A stretch of DNA of 64,000 nt from Paenibacillus_E sp042676385. Its GTDB lineage: Bacteria; Bacillota; Bacilli; Paenibacillales; NBRC-103111. Positions 1-8,745 of the stretch are shown here, piece by piece. The translations under genes and the position numbers were made by a program. Location: contig NZ_JBHTHA010000001.1 in assembly GCF_042676385.1 (NCBI RefSeq), positions 1 through 64,000 of the forward strand. Reading direction: 5' to 3'. Below the pieces are notes generated by a model. It did no database searches. It had not been told where the DNA came from and worked only from the letters and a program-made list of their open reading frames with translations. How positions within the stretch are numbered: the first letter of the stretch is position 1; every line of letters starts with the position of its first letter.

Positions 1-3000
1 GCGCGCGGATCCGGGCGGCCCGGCCCAGCCGGGGCCGCCGCCTTGGCGCCGGCGCTGCGCGAGCCGCCGGGGCCTGCGGCAGCCGCGCGTGCCGGCTGCC
101 GGCGAATTCGCCGGACGCCCGCAGGGTCGTCCAGCGCGACAAGCTGCTCCGCGAGCAGCTTAGGCGGGTCCTCGTCCTGAAGCTGCAGCTTCGCCCGGAC
201 GAGCACTAGCCGCCCTTTCTGCACGAGCGGAGCCGCTTGCTTCCAGGTCTCGGGGAACAAGACCACCTCGACCTTCTCAATCCGATCCTCCAGCTCCATG
301 AACGCCATCGGCTGTCCCTTCTTCGTGACGATGGTCTTGTTCGAGAGGATCATCCCCGCTACGATCACTTCGCTATTGTCCGGCAGCTCCTGCAATTCGT
401 GAAGCTTGTCGGCTTCCAGCTCGGCAAACAACTCGGCGTACGCATCAAGCGGATGCCCCGAAATGTACATACCGAGCAGCTCTTTCTCGTACTCCAGCTG
501 CTTGCTCTGCGGCATCGGCGGAATGTCCGGCACCTCGACTTCCCAGTTCGGCTCTTCTACGAAGCCGAACAGATGAAGCTGCAAGTCGTCCCGCTCCTTG
601 CGCCACTTCGTCGCAGATGCGATCGTTTCATCGAGAATGGCCATCAACTGAGCCCGATGGCCGCCGAGCGTATCGAAAGCGCCGCCTTGGATCAGCGATT
701 CGATGACCCGCTTGTTGCAGACGCGAAGATCGACCCGTCTGCAAAAATCCAGCAAGCTCTCAAATGGCCCCTGCTTGCGCTCACTAAGAATGGCATCGAT
801 CGCATGGGTACCCACATTTTTGATCGCTGCCAGGCCGAACCGGATCGCACCCTCGCGATCCGGCGTAAATACCGTTCCGCTGCCGTTCACGTCCGGCGGC
901 AGCACGGCTAGTTTCATCCGGCGGCATTCGTCGACATACTCGGCTACCTTCCGGTGATTGCCCATCACGGCCGTTAACATCGATGCCATAAAATAGATAG
1001 GGTAGTGCGCTTTGAGATAGGCGGTTTGGAAGGCCAAAACCCCATACGCCGTGGCATGCGCACGCGGGAAGCCGTAATCGGCAAAGCGGACGATCATATC
1101 ATAGACATGATTGGCCTCATCGGTGTTAAAACCTTGCTTCAAGCTGCCCGCAACGAAATGTGCGCGCTCTTCGTCGAGCACTTCCCGCTTTTTCTTGGAA
1201 ACGGCTCTTCGGAGCAGATCCGCTTCGCCTAAGCTGAAACCGGCCATCGAGGAGGCGATTTGCATAATTTGCTCTTGATACACGATAATGCCGTACGTAT
1301 CACGGAGAATCGGCTCGAGTGTAGGATGAGGATAAACAACCTCCATCTGGCCGTGCTTCCCCGCGATATACTTGGGAATAAATTCCATCGGACCCGGACG
1401 ATACAGCGCCACGACCGAAATAATATCTTCAAAAACAGACGGCTTCAGGTCTTTTAACACTTTACGGACACCGTTGCCCTCCAATTGAAAGACGCCTGTC
1501 GCATCGCCTTTGCTGAGCATTTCATACGTAGTGAGATCCTGATCCATATTCAGCTTGTTAAAATCGATGCGTACGCCTTCCATTTGTTCAATCCAGTTCA
1601 GCGTCCGTTCAATAATAGAAAGCGTCCTCAGCCCGAGGAAATCCATTTTCAAAAGGCCGATGGCTTCCAAATGCTCCATCGTATATTGCGTAAGCGCCGT
1701 CTGTGCCGTACCTTCCTGAAGAGGTACATACTGAGTTAACGGTTCTCTTGAAATGACGACCCCCGCCGCATGCGTCGAAGCGTGCCTAGGCATACCTTCC
1801 ACGCGCATGGCCATATTCAGCAATTCAGCCGTTTTCGGCTGCTTTTCGCTTAACGATTTCAACTCCGGACTTACCTTCAGCGCTTCCGAAAGCGTCATGC
1901 CGAGCTGATTCGGAATCGTTTTCGCCGCACGGTCCACCTCGCCATAAGGCAAATTCAAAACCCTGCCTACATCCCGTACCGCAGCTTTGGCGGCCATCGT
2001 ACCGAAGGTTATGATTTGCGCCACGTGTTCCTGTCCGTATTTGGCCACCACGTAATCGATAACTTCATCACGCCGCTCGTCGCTAAAATCAATATCGATA
2101 TCAGGCATCGTAATCCGTTCGGGATTCAGAAACCGCTCGAAAAGCAGTTTATACTGCAGTGGATCCACATTTGTAATGCGGAGCACATAGGCAACCAGGC
2201 TTCCGGCCGACGATCCCCGGCCAGGCCCCGTCATAATGCCTTTCTCATGGGCATAACGAATGAAATCCCAAACGATCAAGAAATAGTCGGAAAAGCCCAT
2301 TTTCTCAATAACGCCAAGTTCGTAGGACAACCTTTCTTCCGCTTGCTTACGAAGCTGGGAATCCGGATCCTGCCAATCCGGCTTGATTCCATACCGTTGC
2401 TCCAGGCCCTGCAGGCATAGCTCTTTTAGATATGCTCCTGCTGTGAGATCCTCAGGAATCGGGCGGAATTTGGGCAAAATGGACTTGCCGAACTCCAATT
2501 CCAGATCGCATCGCGCAGCAACAACTGCGGTATTGGCCAGCGCCTCCGGGACATGAACGAATAACCGTCTCATCTCTTCTTCGCTTTTTAAATACATTTG
2601 GCTCGTTCCCATGCGAAGCCGGTCTTTATCTTCCACCGTTTTGCCGGTGCCAATGCAAATAAGAATGTCCTGAACGACATGGTCGGGCTCACGTACGTAG
2701 TGTACATCATTAGTTGCAATGAGTGGGATTCCCGTTTGTTCGCTCAGCTCGATCATCGCGATCATCACTTTTTTCTGTTCGACCATCCCGTGATCTTGAA
2801 TTTCGAGGAAGAAATCGTCTCCGAAAATGTCGCGATAGCGTTCAGCCGCTTTCCGCGCTTCTTCTTTCCGGTCATGCAGCAAATGCTGGGAAATTTCGCT
2901 GCCTAAGCAAGAACTCAAGCAGATGAGCCCCTCGGCATGTTTCGCCAAATGCTCATAGTCAATGCGCGGTTTATAATGAAAACCTTGTAAATGCCCGATT

Positions 3001-3320
3001 GAGCAAAGCTTCATCAGATTTTGATACCCTTGAAGATTCTTGGCAAGAAGAATAAGGTGATAAATCGGTTGTTCCTGCCTGGTCCCCTTTTCCCGGATAG
3101 AACCTGCCGTATAATAAACCTCACAGCCGATAATCGGCTTGATGCCACGCTGTTTGCACGCCTTATAAAAGGCGATGGCTCCGTACATGACGCCATGATC
3201 CGTAAGAGCCAGAGAAGTCATGCCGAGAGCTGCCGCTTGCGAAACCAGTTCCTCCATACGCGCAGCACCGTCTAACAAGCTATATTCACTATGCACATGC
3301 AGATGGACAAACGAACTCAT
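1..3320 (-). CDS. dnaE: DNA polymerase III subunit alpha, DnaE (3' end missing)
   Basis: Replicative DNA polymerase alpha subunit, used in lagging-strand synthesis and primer extension in Firmicutes. The gene runs off the left edge, so about 1106 residues are visible and the C-terminal tail is missing. Seen in order: an N-terminal PHP domain starting FVHLHVHSEYSLLDG, the catalytic PDIDIDF aspartates near residue 405, a palm/finger region with RPGPMEFIP and GFPRAHATAY, and an OB-fold near the edge (VVLFPETWKQ). The start at 3320 is chosen over ATG 3326 because AGGAGG lies 8 bases before it and only 2 before the other. Beyond the OB-fold the frame stays open through an Ala/Gly/Pro/Arg-rich, very GC-rich stretch at 1-130, an unusual linker. 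No stop codon interrupts the frame there. Identification is firm; only the extreme C-terminus is unknown. Confidence 0.97.
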   Translation of the reverse strand, partial: MSSFVHLHVHSEYSLLDGAARMEELVSQAAALGMTSLALTDHGVMYGAIAFYKACKQRGIKPIIGCEVYYTAGSIREKGTRQEQPIYHLILLAKNLQGYQNLMKLCSIGHLQGFHYKPRIDYEHLAKHAEGLICLSSCLGSEISQHLLHDRKEEARKAAERYRDIFGDDFFLEIQDHGMVEQKKVMIAMIELSEQTGIPLIATNDVHYVREPDHVVQDILICIGTGKTVEDKDRLRMGTSQMYLKSEEEMRRLFVHVPEALANTAVVAARCDLELEFGKSILPKFRPIPEDLTAGAYLKELCLQGLEQRYGIKPDWQDPDSQLRKQAEERLSYELGVIEKMGFSDYFLIVWDFIRYAHEKGIMTGPGRGSSAGSLVAYVLRITNVDPLQYKLLFERFLNPERITMPDIDIDFSDERRDEVIDYVVAKYGQEHVAQIITFGTMAAKAAVRDVGRVLNLPYGEVDRAAKTIPNQLGMTLSEALKVSPELKSLSEKQPKTAELLNMAMRVEGMPRHASTHAAGVVISREPLTQYVPLQEGTAQTALTQYTMEHLEAIGLLKMDFLGLRTLSIIERTLNWIEQMEGVRIDFNKLNMDQDLTTYEMLSKGDATGVFQLEGNGVRKVLKDLKPSVFEDIISVVALYRPGPMEFIPKYIAGKHGQMEVVYPHPTLEPILRDTYGIIVYQEQIMQIASSMAGFSLGEADLLRRAVSKKKREVLDEERAHFVAGSLKQGFNTDEANHVYDMIVRFADYGFPRAHATAYGVLAFQTAYLKAHYPIYFMASMLTAVMGNHRKVAEYVDECRRMKLAVLPPDVNGSGTVFTPDREGAIRFGLAAIKNVGTHAIDAILSERKQGPFESLLDFCRRVDLRVCNKRVIESLIQGGAFDTLGGHRAQLMAILDETIASATKWRKERDDLQLHLFGFVEEPNWEVEVPDIPPMPQSKQLEYEKELLGMYISGHPLDAYAELFAELEADKLHELQELPDNSEVIVAGMILSNKTIVTKKGQPMAFMELEDRIEKVEVVLFPETWKQAAPLVQKGRLVLVRAKLQLQDEDPPKLLAEQLVALDDPAGVRRIRRQPARAAAAGPGGSRSAGAKAAAPAGPGRPDPR

Positions 3321-3360
3321 CGGCATTTCCTCCTGTCTCGCAATTTTTTAATATATTTTA

Positions 3361-3390
3361 TCATAATGAAGGCGGCCAGTCCCATACATT
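3361..3390 (+). promoter_or_regulatory. Probable sigma-E promoter of ytrHI
   Basis: A CATACATT element at 3383-3390 matches the sigma-E -10 consensus CATACAHT exactly. TCATAAT at 3361-3367, 15 bases upstream, resembles the -35 element (KMATATT). It sits about 46 bases before the ytrH start. The ytrHI pair in Bacillus subtilis is expressed in the mother cell under sigma-E, so position and motif agree. The assignment rests on motif match alone. Confidence 0.6.
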
Positions 3391-3435
3391 GAAAGTAAAG
3401 AGTTTGTCCTTTGGACGATACTGAAGGGAAGCGAT

Positions 3436-3774
3436 ATGGGGATGTACACGTTTTGGGCCAATATCATTGTCTACTTTTGCATTGCATTCGGGGTCGTGTT
3501 TGGCGGCAGTATGCTTAGCGGCATTGCTGCCGTGCTTACCCTTCAGTCCCCGACAGAAAAGATGCTGACCATCGCGGAAAACATTAAAATTTGGGCCATG
3601 GTAGCCGCAGTTGGCGGGACCATCGATCCCATCCGATATATTGAGAGTCACGTAGCGGAAGGGCATTTGAATCCGGCCATTAAACAGATCGTGCTGATCG
3701 TCGTCGCCTTCATTGGCGCCCAGATGGGAACCTCGCTCATTCAAATGATTTGCAAGGGAGGCAATCAGCCTTGA
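3436..3774 (+). CDS. ytrH: Sporulation membrane protein YtrH
   Basis: Small integral membrane protein of the YtrH family, needed for efficient sporulation in Bacillus, acting in the mother cell membranes. The 112 residues hold hydrophobic segments at about 8-35, 50-65 and 82-100. The sequence FCIAFGVVFGGSMLSG and the central IDPIRYIES match the family pattern. The start ATG follows AAGGGA by about 7 bases; ATG 3442 is an in-frame alternative. It lies directly downstream of dnaE on the opposite strand and overlaps ytrI by four bases, the arrangement seen in Bacillus. A sigma-E-like promoter is just upstream. Confidence 0.9.
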   Translation: MGMYTFWANIIVYFCIAFGVVFGGSMLSGIAAVLTLQSPTEKMLTIAENIKIWAMVAAVGGTIDPIRYIESHVAEGHLNPAIKQIVLIVVAFIGAQMGTSLIQMICKGGNQP

Positions 3775-4262
3775 GAGTCCCTCCCTTTGCCCGTTACCAG
3801 CGTCTGCTGGCGGGCTTCGGACTGCTGCTTTCCGGCGCCATCATCGGCAGTGCCGTATATATGAGCATCCACCAGCATACTTATAATCAGCTCTACGTGC
3901 AGATGCATAAATATTTGGAAGAAAACGACGACCTAAAGCGCGATATCGAATCATTGAATAAAACCCGCAACAAGCAGGCTTTAATTAATGTCGTTAATGT
4001 TTATTTACTTCCAAAAAATCAGGAAGATCTGATCAGCGAAGATATTCAAAAAGAGATCGAGGGCGATGTGAAAAGCGAACTAAAGCTTGTTATCGGTCAA
4101 AAAGCAGCCTATGTAAGGGATGCCAGACCTTTATATGAACGGCTCATTACCCAGAGGACTTATACCCTTCATGATAAAAAATATATCGTTGAAGTCCGGT
4201 CCATCGTGCTCATACAAACCGAGTTGACCATATGGATTACAGCCGAAGAAAAACGTACCTAA
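3771..4262 (+). CDS. ytrI: Sporulation membrane protein YtrI
   Basis: YtrI-family sporulation protein, partner of YtrH. The 163-residue product begins with a short basic segment, one membrane helix at about 10-32 (LLAGFGLLLSGAIIGSAVY) and a coiled-coil-like stretch around residues 40-70, followed by a soluble domain outside the cytoplasm. I chose TTG at 3771 because it overlaps the ytrH stop as TTGA and has GGGAGG nine bases upstream. The in-frame ATG at 3750 lies inside ytrH and has no ribosome binding site. Translational coupling to ytrH is expected from the overlap. Confidence 0.88.
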   Translation: MRVPPFARYQRLLAGFGLLLSGAIIGSAVYMSIHQHTYNQLYVQMHKYLEENDDLKRDIESLNKTRNKQALINVVNVYLLPKNQEDLISEDIQKEIEGDVKSELKLVIGQKAAYVRDARPLYERLITQRTYTLHDKKYIVEVRSIVLIQTELTIWITAEEKRT

Positions 4263-4270
4263 ACCTTCTG

Positions 4271-4285
4271 GACCGCACGGCGGTC
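4271..4285 (+). terminator. Short perfect hairpin after ytrI
   Basis: GACCGC, a three-base loop ACG and GCGGTC form a perfect 6-bp stem just after the ytrI stop. The following bases contain only a weak T run (TTTTTG, 10 bases further on), so this may be a poor terminator that lets some readthrough reach the MFS gene, or a processing site. Confidence 0.35.
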
Positions 4286-4329
4286 TTACGGAGGTTTTTG
4301 ACTTTTATTCCGGGAGCGTGGTATTCCTT

Positions 4330-5523
4330 ATGAAAATAACGCTTCGTCCTCACGCGTTGGCGCTTCGACTGATTTACTTTTTCTATTACTTTGCTTTTGG
4401 CAGTTTATTCCCTCTGCTCGCCTTGTATTTGAAAGATGTATTGGGTCTTGGCGGTGCGCAAATCGGCATGCTAATGTCGATAAACCCCATTGTGATGATT
4501 GCCGCCCAGCCATTATGGGGGCTGTTTTGCGACTATACGCAAGCGCCAAGAACGGTGCTTTGCATGACTGTTGTTTTGACCGCACTCATGTCCGTTGCTC
4601 TCGGAAGCGTCCATACTTATTGGCTATTATTCGTGCTTTTAGTCGCCCTTGCTTTTTTCCAAAGCGCGATTTCCCCCATCATGGACAGCATAACGATGAG
4701 TTACGCCACCAGGGAAGGGAAAGCGTACGGCAGTTTCGCGCTCTGGGGAGCTTTTGGCTTCGGTTCGGCCAGCTTGCTGGTGGGGAAGTTGGCCGAACAT
4801 TGGGGTCTCCACATTATTTTTATGAGTTTCGCGATTGTGCTGCTGCTTTGTATGGCAGCTGCCTGGAAATCCCCGAAGGAAAAACCGGGAGTACGAAACA
4901 ATTTGCGTCAAGGTATCGTGATCCTTATGCGGATTCCTGCATTCATCCTTTTTCTCGCCGCTGCCTTCCTGATCTTCGGACCTATCTTGGCGAACAACTT
5001 CTACTTTAGCTTTTATGTGAAGGAAGCCGGCGGCACGCTAACAGGAATCGGGATCTCTTTCTTGCTGGCTGTCGGAAGTGAAGTCCCTTTTATGAAAGCG
5101 TCAAGCAAACTCATTGAAAAATGGGGCATCGTTGCCGTTATTCTCACTGCTGCGCTGATTTCCGGCTCCAGATGGCTTCTTTATGGTTTCAGTATGCCGC
5201 TTTCTCTGATTTACGCCACTTCCGTGCTGCAAGGGATATCGGTCGGATTTTTCATTCCAGCTGCCATGCATTTAGTATACAAATTAGCGCCGGAAGAAGT
5301 AAAAGTTACCGCCATTTCCCTTTATTCCATGATGGGCAGCGGACTTGGCACATGTTTCTGCACGTTTGCAGGCGGCCTTTTGCTGGAACGTTATTCCATT
5401 CATACCGTTTATATCAGTTTTGGTTTGCTGACCTTCTTTGGCGTGATTTTCCTGCTTCTACTAGGCAGAGCCAGATTGCAAAATGGGAATAAAATCGCTA
5501 AAGTAAAAAATAAACCTTCATGA
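4330..5523 (+). CDS. MFS transporter, LacY/nucleoside-symporter-like
   Basis: Major facilitator superfamily permease of about 397 residues with twelve predicted membrane helices. The N-terminus (LIYFFYYFAFGSLFPLLALYL) and the YLKDVLGL turn resemble the MFS_1_like group that includes 3-phenylpropionate and LacY-type transporters. The loop after helix 2 is GLFCDYTQAPRTVL, the equivalent of the MFS signature motif. Substrate cannot be read from sequence. Start: ATG 4330 gives the usual N-terminus, with GGGAGC 12 bases upstream; GTG 4318 is in frame but too close to that site. It lies downstream of ytrI and upstream of ytpI in the same direction, and may belong to their transcripts. Confidence 0.85.
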   Translation: MKITLRPHALALRLIYFFYYFAFGSLFPLLALYLKDVLGLGGAQIGMLMSINPIVMIAAQPLWGLFCDYTQAPRTVLCMTVVLTALMSVALGSVHTYWLLFVLLVALAFFQSAISPIMDSITMSYATREGKAYGSFALWGAFGFGSASLLVGKLAEHWGLHIIFMSFAIVLLLCMAAAWKSPKEKPGVRNNLRQGIVILMRIPAFILFLAAAFLIFGPILANNFYFSFYVKEAGGTLTGIGISFLLAVGSEVPFMKASSKLIEKWGIVAVILTAALISGSRWLLYGFSMPLSLIYATSVLQGISVGFFIPAAMHLVYKLAPEEVKVTAISLYSMMGSGLGTCFCTFAGGLLLERYSIHTVYISFGLLTFFGVIFLLLLGRARLQNGNKIAKVKNKPS

Positions 5524-5596
5524 CATATCCCCCGTTTTATGCACAGAAATGTGCTTCGCTAATTTTCTACACTATAAAAAAAGGACGGTTCCCATC

Positions 5597-5890
5597 ATGA
5601 TTTGGATTCAAATTGTATTATTCTCGCTTATTTGCATTACGCTGGCATTCTCCGTGTATTTCAGCATCCGTTCCCGCCGGGAAAAAGAAACGACTAAACG
5701 CGGGTTATACGCGGCTCGCATGAATATTTGCATGGGGCTTATGCTGGTTCTTATTGCGGTGACCCAGCTATTCTTCTTTAGCGAATCCAGCTTCCGCCGC
5801 ATCTTCGGTACAGTCTGTGTACTGCTCGGCTTATTCAATTTGTTTGCCGGTATTCGGAACCATGGTCATTTCGACCGTATGCTGCACTAG
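5597..5890 (+). CDS. ytpI: YtpI family membrane protein
   Basis: A 97-residue membrane protein matching Bacillus YtpI in length, sequence pattern and location beside ytoI. Three hydrophobic segments are visible at about 3-22, 43-61 and 66-84, with a basic loop RSRREKETTKRG between the first two. ATG 5597 follows AAGGACGG by about nine bases. The in-frame ATG at 5549 has no ribosome binding site. The gene ends tail to tail with ytoI, and both stop codons are read from the same CTAG. Function is not known for the family. Confidence 0.82.
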   Translation: MIWIQIVLFSLICITLAFSVYFSIRSRREKETTKRGLYAARMNICMGLMLVLIAVTQLFFFSESSFRRIFGTVCVLLGLFNLFAGIRNHGHFDRMLH

Positions 5891-7215
5891 ATGACTTGCG
5901 CGGTCAGCATCGCTTTGGAAACTAACGCGCCCGCATGATAAATCTCTACATCGATTTTGCCAAATTTACGGCTCACCTCAATGATGGTGGGTCGTATTTC
6001 TATTTTGGCATCAATTTGCAGCGGCTTAACAAAATAAGTCGACATGTTGTCCATGACGAGATCGCCCTTCTTGTGTTCCTGCACGATACGGTAAGCGGCC
6101 TGGGTCATCAGCGTAGTGAGAACGCCTTCCGAGACCGTCCCCAAATGATTCGTCATCTGCGGGGTAATCACGCCATGGAACAGGAGAGATCCCTGCTCGT
6201 CCCTCACCTCTTCGAGTCCGGACCATATCAAATCCTCGAACGTCTCGCCGTTCTGCGGCTGCTTCTGAATGTACTGCATCGCTTTCAGTACGTCGGTGCG
6301 GTTGAGCACGCCTAATAGTTTCCGGTTCGTATCGACGACAGGGAGCAGTTCAATGCCTTCCCACACCATCGTATGGGCCGCCGAGGCGACTGATGTTTGA
6401 GGCGTAACCGTAAGCGGGCTGCGCGTCATCAGCTTGTCAACGGTTTGCATGGAATGGGCGCCGACCATATCCTTGGAGGTCACAACGCCGATAATGCGGT
6501 TCCACTCGTCTACGACGGGAAATCTGCTGTGACCGGTTTCTTCAGATAATCGCTGCCAATCTTTAAGCGTACTGTTCGCTTTGAGCGCGAATAGCGAAGC
6601 CCCTGATGCCAGGATGTCTTCGACGAGCATGATTTTCTTCTTAATTAAGCGGTCGTAAATGGCTCTGTTGATCATGGAAGCCACGGTAAACGTATCGTAA
6701 CTGCTCGAAATAATCGGCAGCTCCAGTTGGTCCGCAAGAAGCTTAACCTCCGGGCTCGTATCAAAGCCCCCGGTAATCAGAACTCCCGCTCCCTGCTCCA
6801 GGGCGCATATATGGGCGCCGTTACGATTCCCGACAATGAGCAGGCTGCCTGCTTCGATGTAGCGCATCATCGCATCCTGTTCCATCGCGCCGATCACGAA
6901 TTTATGGAGCGTCTTATGGAGTCCTCTGGAGCCTCCAAGCACTTGTCCATCCACCATATTTACAACTTCGGCGAATGTCAGCTTATCAATGTTCTGACGC
7001 AGTTTCTTTTCGACACGCACCGTGCCGATCCGTTCCTTGGTGCTGACCAACCCTTGGTTCTCCGCCTCTTTAATTGCACGGTAAGCCGTTCCTTCGCTGA
7101 CTTCCATGTTTTTGGCAATTTTACGCACCGAAATGCGGCTGCCCAGCTTCAAACCCTCAATATGCCGTAATATTTGTTCATGTTTCGTTAACGCATCCGT
7201 GGCTTGTGTGTCCAA
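5887..7215 (-). CDS. ytoI: YtoI-type regulator: HTH, DRTGG, CBS pair, hotdog domain
   Basis: Large cytoplasmic protein of 442 residues with the YtoI architecture. Domains in order: a winged-helix segment at about 10-65 (KIAKNMEVSEGTAYRAIKEAENQGLV), a DRTGG domain at about 75-185, two CBS motifs at about 195-315 (GHSRFPVVDEWNRIIGVVTSKD and LLPVVDTNRKLLGVLNRTD) and a C-terminal hotdog thioesterase-like fold. CBS pairs usually bind adenine nucleotides, so a nucleotide-sensing regulator with an acyl-CoA-like ligand domain is likely, but this is inference. The start is TTG, preceded by GGGGTG. Upstream on the same strand AGTACAG occurs twice (around 7230-7260), possibly an operator. Confidence 0.88.
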   Translation of the reverse strand: MDTQATDALTKHEQILRHIEGLKLGSRISVRKIAKNMEVSEGTAYRAIKEAENQGLVSTKERIGTVRVEKKLRQNIDKLTFAEVVNMVDGQVLGGSRGLHKTLHKFVIGAMEQDAMMRYIEAGSLLIVGNRNGAHICALEQGAGVLITGGFDTSPEVKLLADQLELPIISSSYDTFTVASMINRAIYDRLIKKKIMLVEDILASGASLFALKANSTLKDWQRLSEETGHSRFPVVDEWNRIIGVVTSKDMVGAHSMQTVDKLMTRSPLTVTPQTSVASAAHTMVWEGIELLPVVDTNRKLLGVLNRTDVLKAMQYIQKQPQNGETFEDLIWSGLEEVRDEQGSLLFHGVITPQMTNHLGTVSEGVLTTLMTQAAYRIVQEHKKGDLVMDNMSTYFVKPLQIDAKIEIRPTIIEVSRKFGKIDVEIYHAGALVSKAMLTAQVI

Positions 7216-7390
7216 CTGTTACACCCCATTCAGTTCATCCTGTACTAATCTGTACTATAAGTATAATCGTTCCAGGGGATAAGAACAATGAGGGTTCAGC
7301 TAACGAAAAAATCCAACCCTAACGGATCGGATTCATGCAAACATTTGTTCCTTTTCAAATTATAGCACACATACGTTCGGAAATAAAGTG

Positions 7391-7428
7391 AAAAACGCTC
7401 CCTAGCTCCTGCCGGGAACGCTTTGCGT
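7391..7428 (-). terminator. Rho-independent terminator
   Basis: Read on the minus strand, AGCGTTCCC pairs with GGGAGCGTT using two G-U pairs, across an 11-base loop, and is followed by TTTTCACTTT. It lies just after the stop of the small membrane protein gene at 7439-7717. The wobble pairs work only in the minus-strand RNA, which fixes the direction. Confidence 0.7.
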
Positions 7429-7438
7429 CTATATACGC

Positions 7439-7717
7439 TTATTTACGAAATTGCAGCATTTTCCGGCTGCCCTGAAGCGCTTGCTCCAATTGCCACTTTT
7501 TCATCCGGTTGATTCGCTTCAGCTCTCTTCGTTTTTCCTCGTCAACACCAAGAATATGGTGAAGATGCGCGGCAACGACCAGAAGAGCCATTACGATCCA
7601 AACTACACTGAAAATCATGGGCAGCGTCAAGCCTTCTCTGAATTCTAATTGAGGTACCGAGTAGAATAGCATACCAAGCGCCAAGCTCATGAAAACGACA
7701 TTTTTGAAGCCTTTCAA
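7439..7717 (-). CDS. Small membrane protein, two helices
   Basis: A 92-residue protein of unknown function. Two hydrophobic segments at about 5-25 and 34-55 are followed by a strongly charged C-terminal tail (EEKRRELKRINRMKKWQLEQAL) that is likely cytoplasmic and helical. The start is TTG at 7717 with AAAGGAG ten bases upstream. It stands alone between the methyltransferase gene and its own terminator. I do not recognise a named family. Confidence 0.7.
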   Translation of the reverse strand: MKGFKNVVFMSLALGMLFYSVPQLEFREGLTLPMIFSVVWIVMALLVVAAHLHHILGVDEEKRRELKRINRMKKWQLEQALQGSRKMLQFRK

Positions 7718-7820
7718 AATAGCTGCACTCCTTTCGCTCTAACAAGTTCGTCATTCTGCCTCTTGCATACTCCATTGTATGAGACAAGTTCTCGTTTTAT
7801 GAGCCGAAGCGCGGCAGATC

Positions 7821-8597
7821 TTATCGACGCTCGCAAAACCAGACGGTCCAACGATCCTTTTCGATAATTGGCGCATGGTCCCGCACCCGGCTAAGAATGT
7901 AATCGACTAAGTCCTGAAGCTCGCTGTCCTGAAGTTGATGGAGGATGGAACGTCCCGTACGCGCCATCAGATCTTGAGAAAGCGACTCGAGATCGCTGTA
8001 CACTTGTCTGGTTTCCCACAATTTCACTTCGTGAGCGACCTGGAACCCGCTTGATTCAAGAGCGGATTTTACTTTCTTCTCATCATGTCTGCGCGCTGTT
8101 TCCGAATCCTTCAACGCAGGGAATTTTTCAAAAAAGTATCCGCGAATATGTGACGCATCTCCAGGCAGTAAACAATCCTCAGGCGTCCGGTCTTGAACGA
8201 TATACATCCCTTCCGGTTTCAAAATGCGGCTTGCTTCTTGAAAGCAGCTCTCCAAATCATCCAAATGATGAATAAGCGCCCGCTCCAAAACCACATCAAG
8301 CTGCCCTGTCGGAAGGCCGGTTCCATAGGCATTGCCTTGAACAAAGCTGACGTTATTCACATCACTGCAGTTCTGAGAAGCTCCTTTCAGCATCTCCGCC
8401 GAGAAATCGACGCCTGTCACATGAGAAGCTCCTGCCTGCCGCAGCGCTTTGCTATAGATCCCTCCGCCGCAGCCGATGTCGGCAACCTTCTTGCCGGTAA
8501 CATCCACAAATTGCTGTAGGCAAGCCAGCCAAGATGCATCAGCCTCTCTGGTCGTATATGTCATTCGATTGTTAGCATCGTGAAAATCAATTGTCAT
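7821..8597 (-). CDS. Class I SAM-dependent methyltransferase
   Basis: Cytoplasmic methyltransferase of 258 residues of the Methyltransf_11/UbiE-like type. Motif I is VADIGCGGGIYSKAL at about residues 38-52. An acidic residue (VDFSAEML) ends the second strand near 64. A motif near residue 105 (LDVVLERALIHHLDD) completes the SAM-binding core. The acceptor substrate cannot be told. GGAGGTGTCTT precedes the ATG. A perfect 19-bp palindrome lies 35-53 bases upstream of the start, so transcription is probably controlled by a dimeric repressor not encoded nearby. Confidence 0.87.
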   Translation of the reverse strand: MTIDFHDANNRMTYTTREADASWLACLQQFVDVTGKKVADIGCGGGIYSKALRQAGASHVTGVDFSAEMLKGASQNCSDVNNVSFVQGNAYGTGLPTGQLDVVLERALIHHLDDLESCFQEASRILKPEGMYIVQDRTPEDCLLPGDASHIRGYFFEKFPALKDSETARRHDEKKVKSALESSGFQVAHEVKLWETRQVYSDLESLSQDLMARTGRSILHQLQDSELQDLVDYILSRVRDHAPIIEKDRWTVWFCERR

Positions 8598-8631
8598 AAG
8601 ACACCTCCATGATCACAAAAATATTTCATCT

Positions 8632-8650
8632 AATGAAACTAAGTTTCATT
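8632..8650. promoter_or_regulatory. Perfect 19-bp palindrome, likely operator
   Basis: AATGAAACTAAGTTTCATT is a 9-1-9 perfect palindrome in the promoter region of the methyltransferase gene. No T run follows, and the AT-rich arms suit a TetR- or MarR-type dimer better than a terminator. Confidence 0.55.
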
Positions 8651-8698
8651 TTTGTATTCATATTACCACTGTCACCTAAAAATATCCATCCCTAAAAG

Positions 8699-8745
8699 CA
8701 AAAAAAGAGCGCATAAACTGCTGCCAGTTTGCACTCTTTTTTAAT
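8699..8745 (-). terminator. Terminator of the acyltransferase gene
   Basis: On the minus strand AAAGAGTGCAAACTG, GCAG and CAGTTTATGCGCTCTTTTTTT form a long stem with a single bulge ahead of seven T residues. It begins at the stop codon of the acyltransferase gene. The mirrored A/T runs could let it work both ways. Confidence 0.75.

Noticed and set aside
237..911. 224-codon open frame on the plus strand
   Set aside because: It is antisense to dnaE, whose conserved motifs fix the coding strand.
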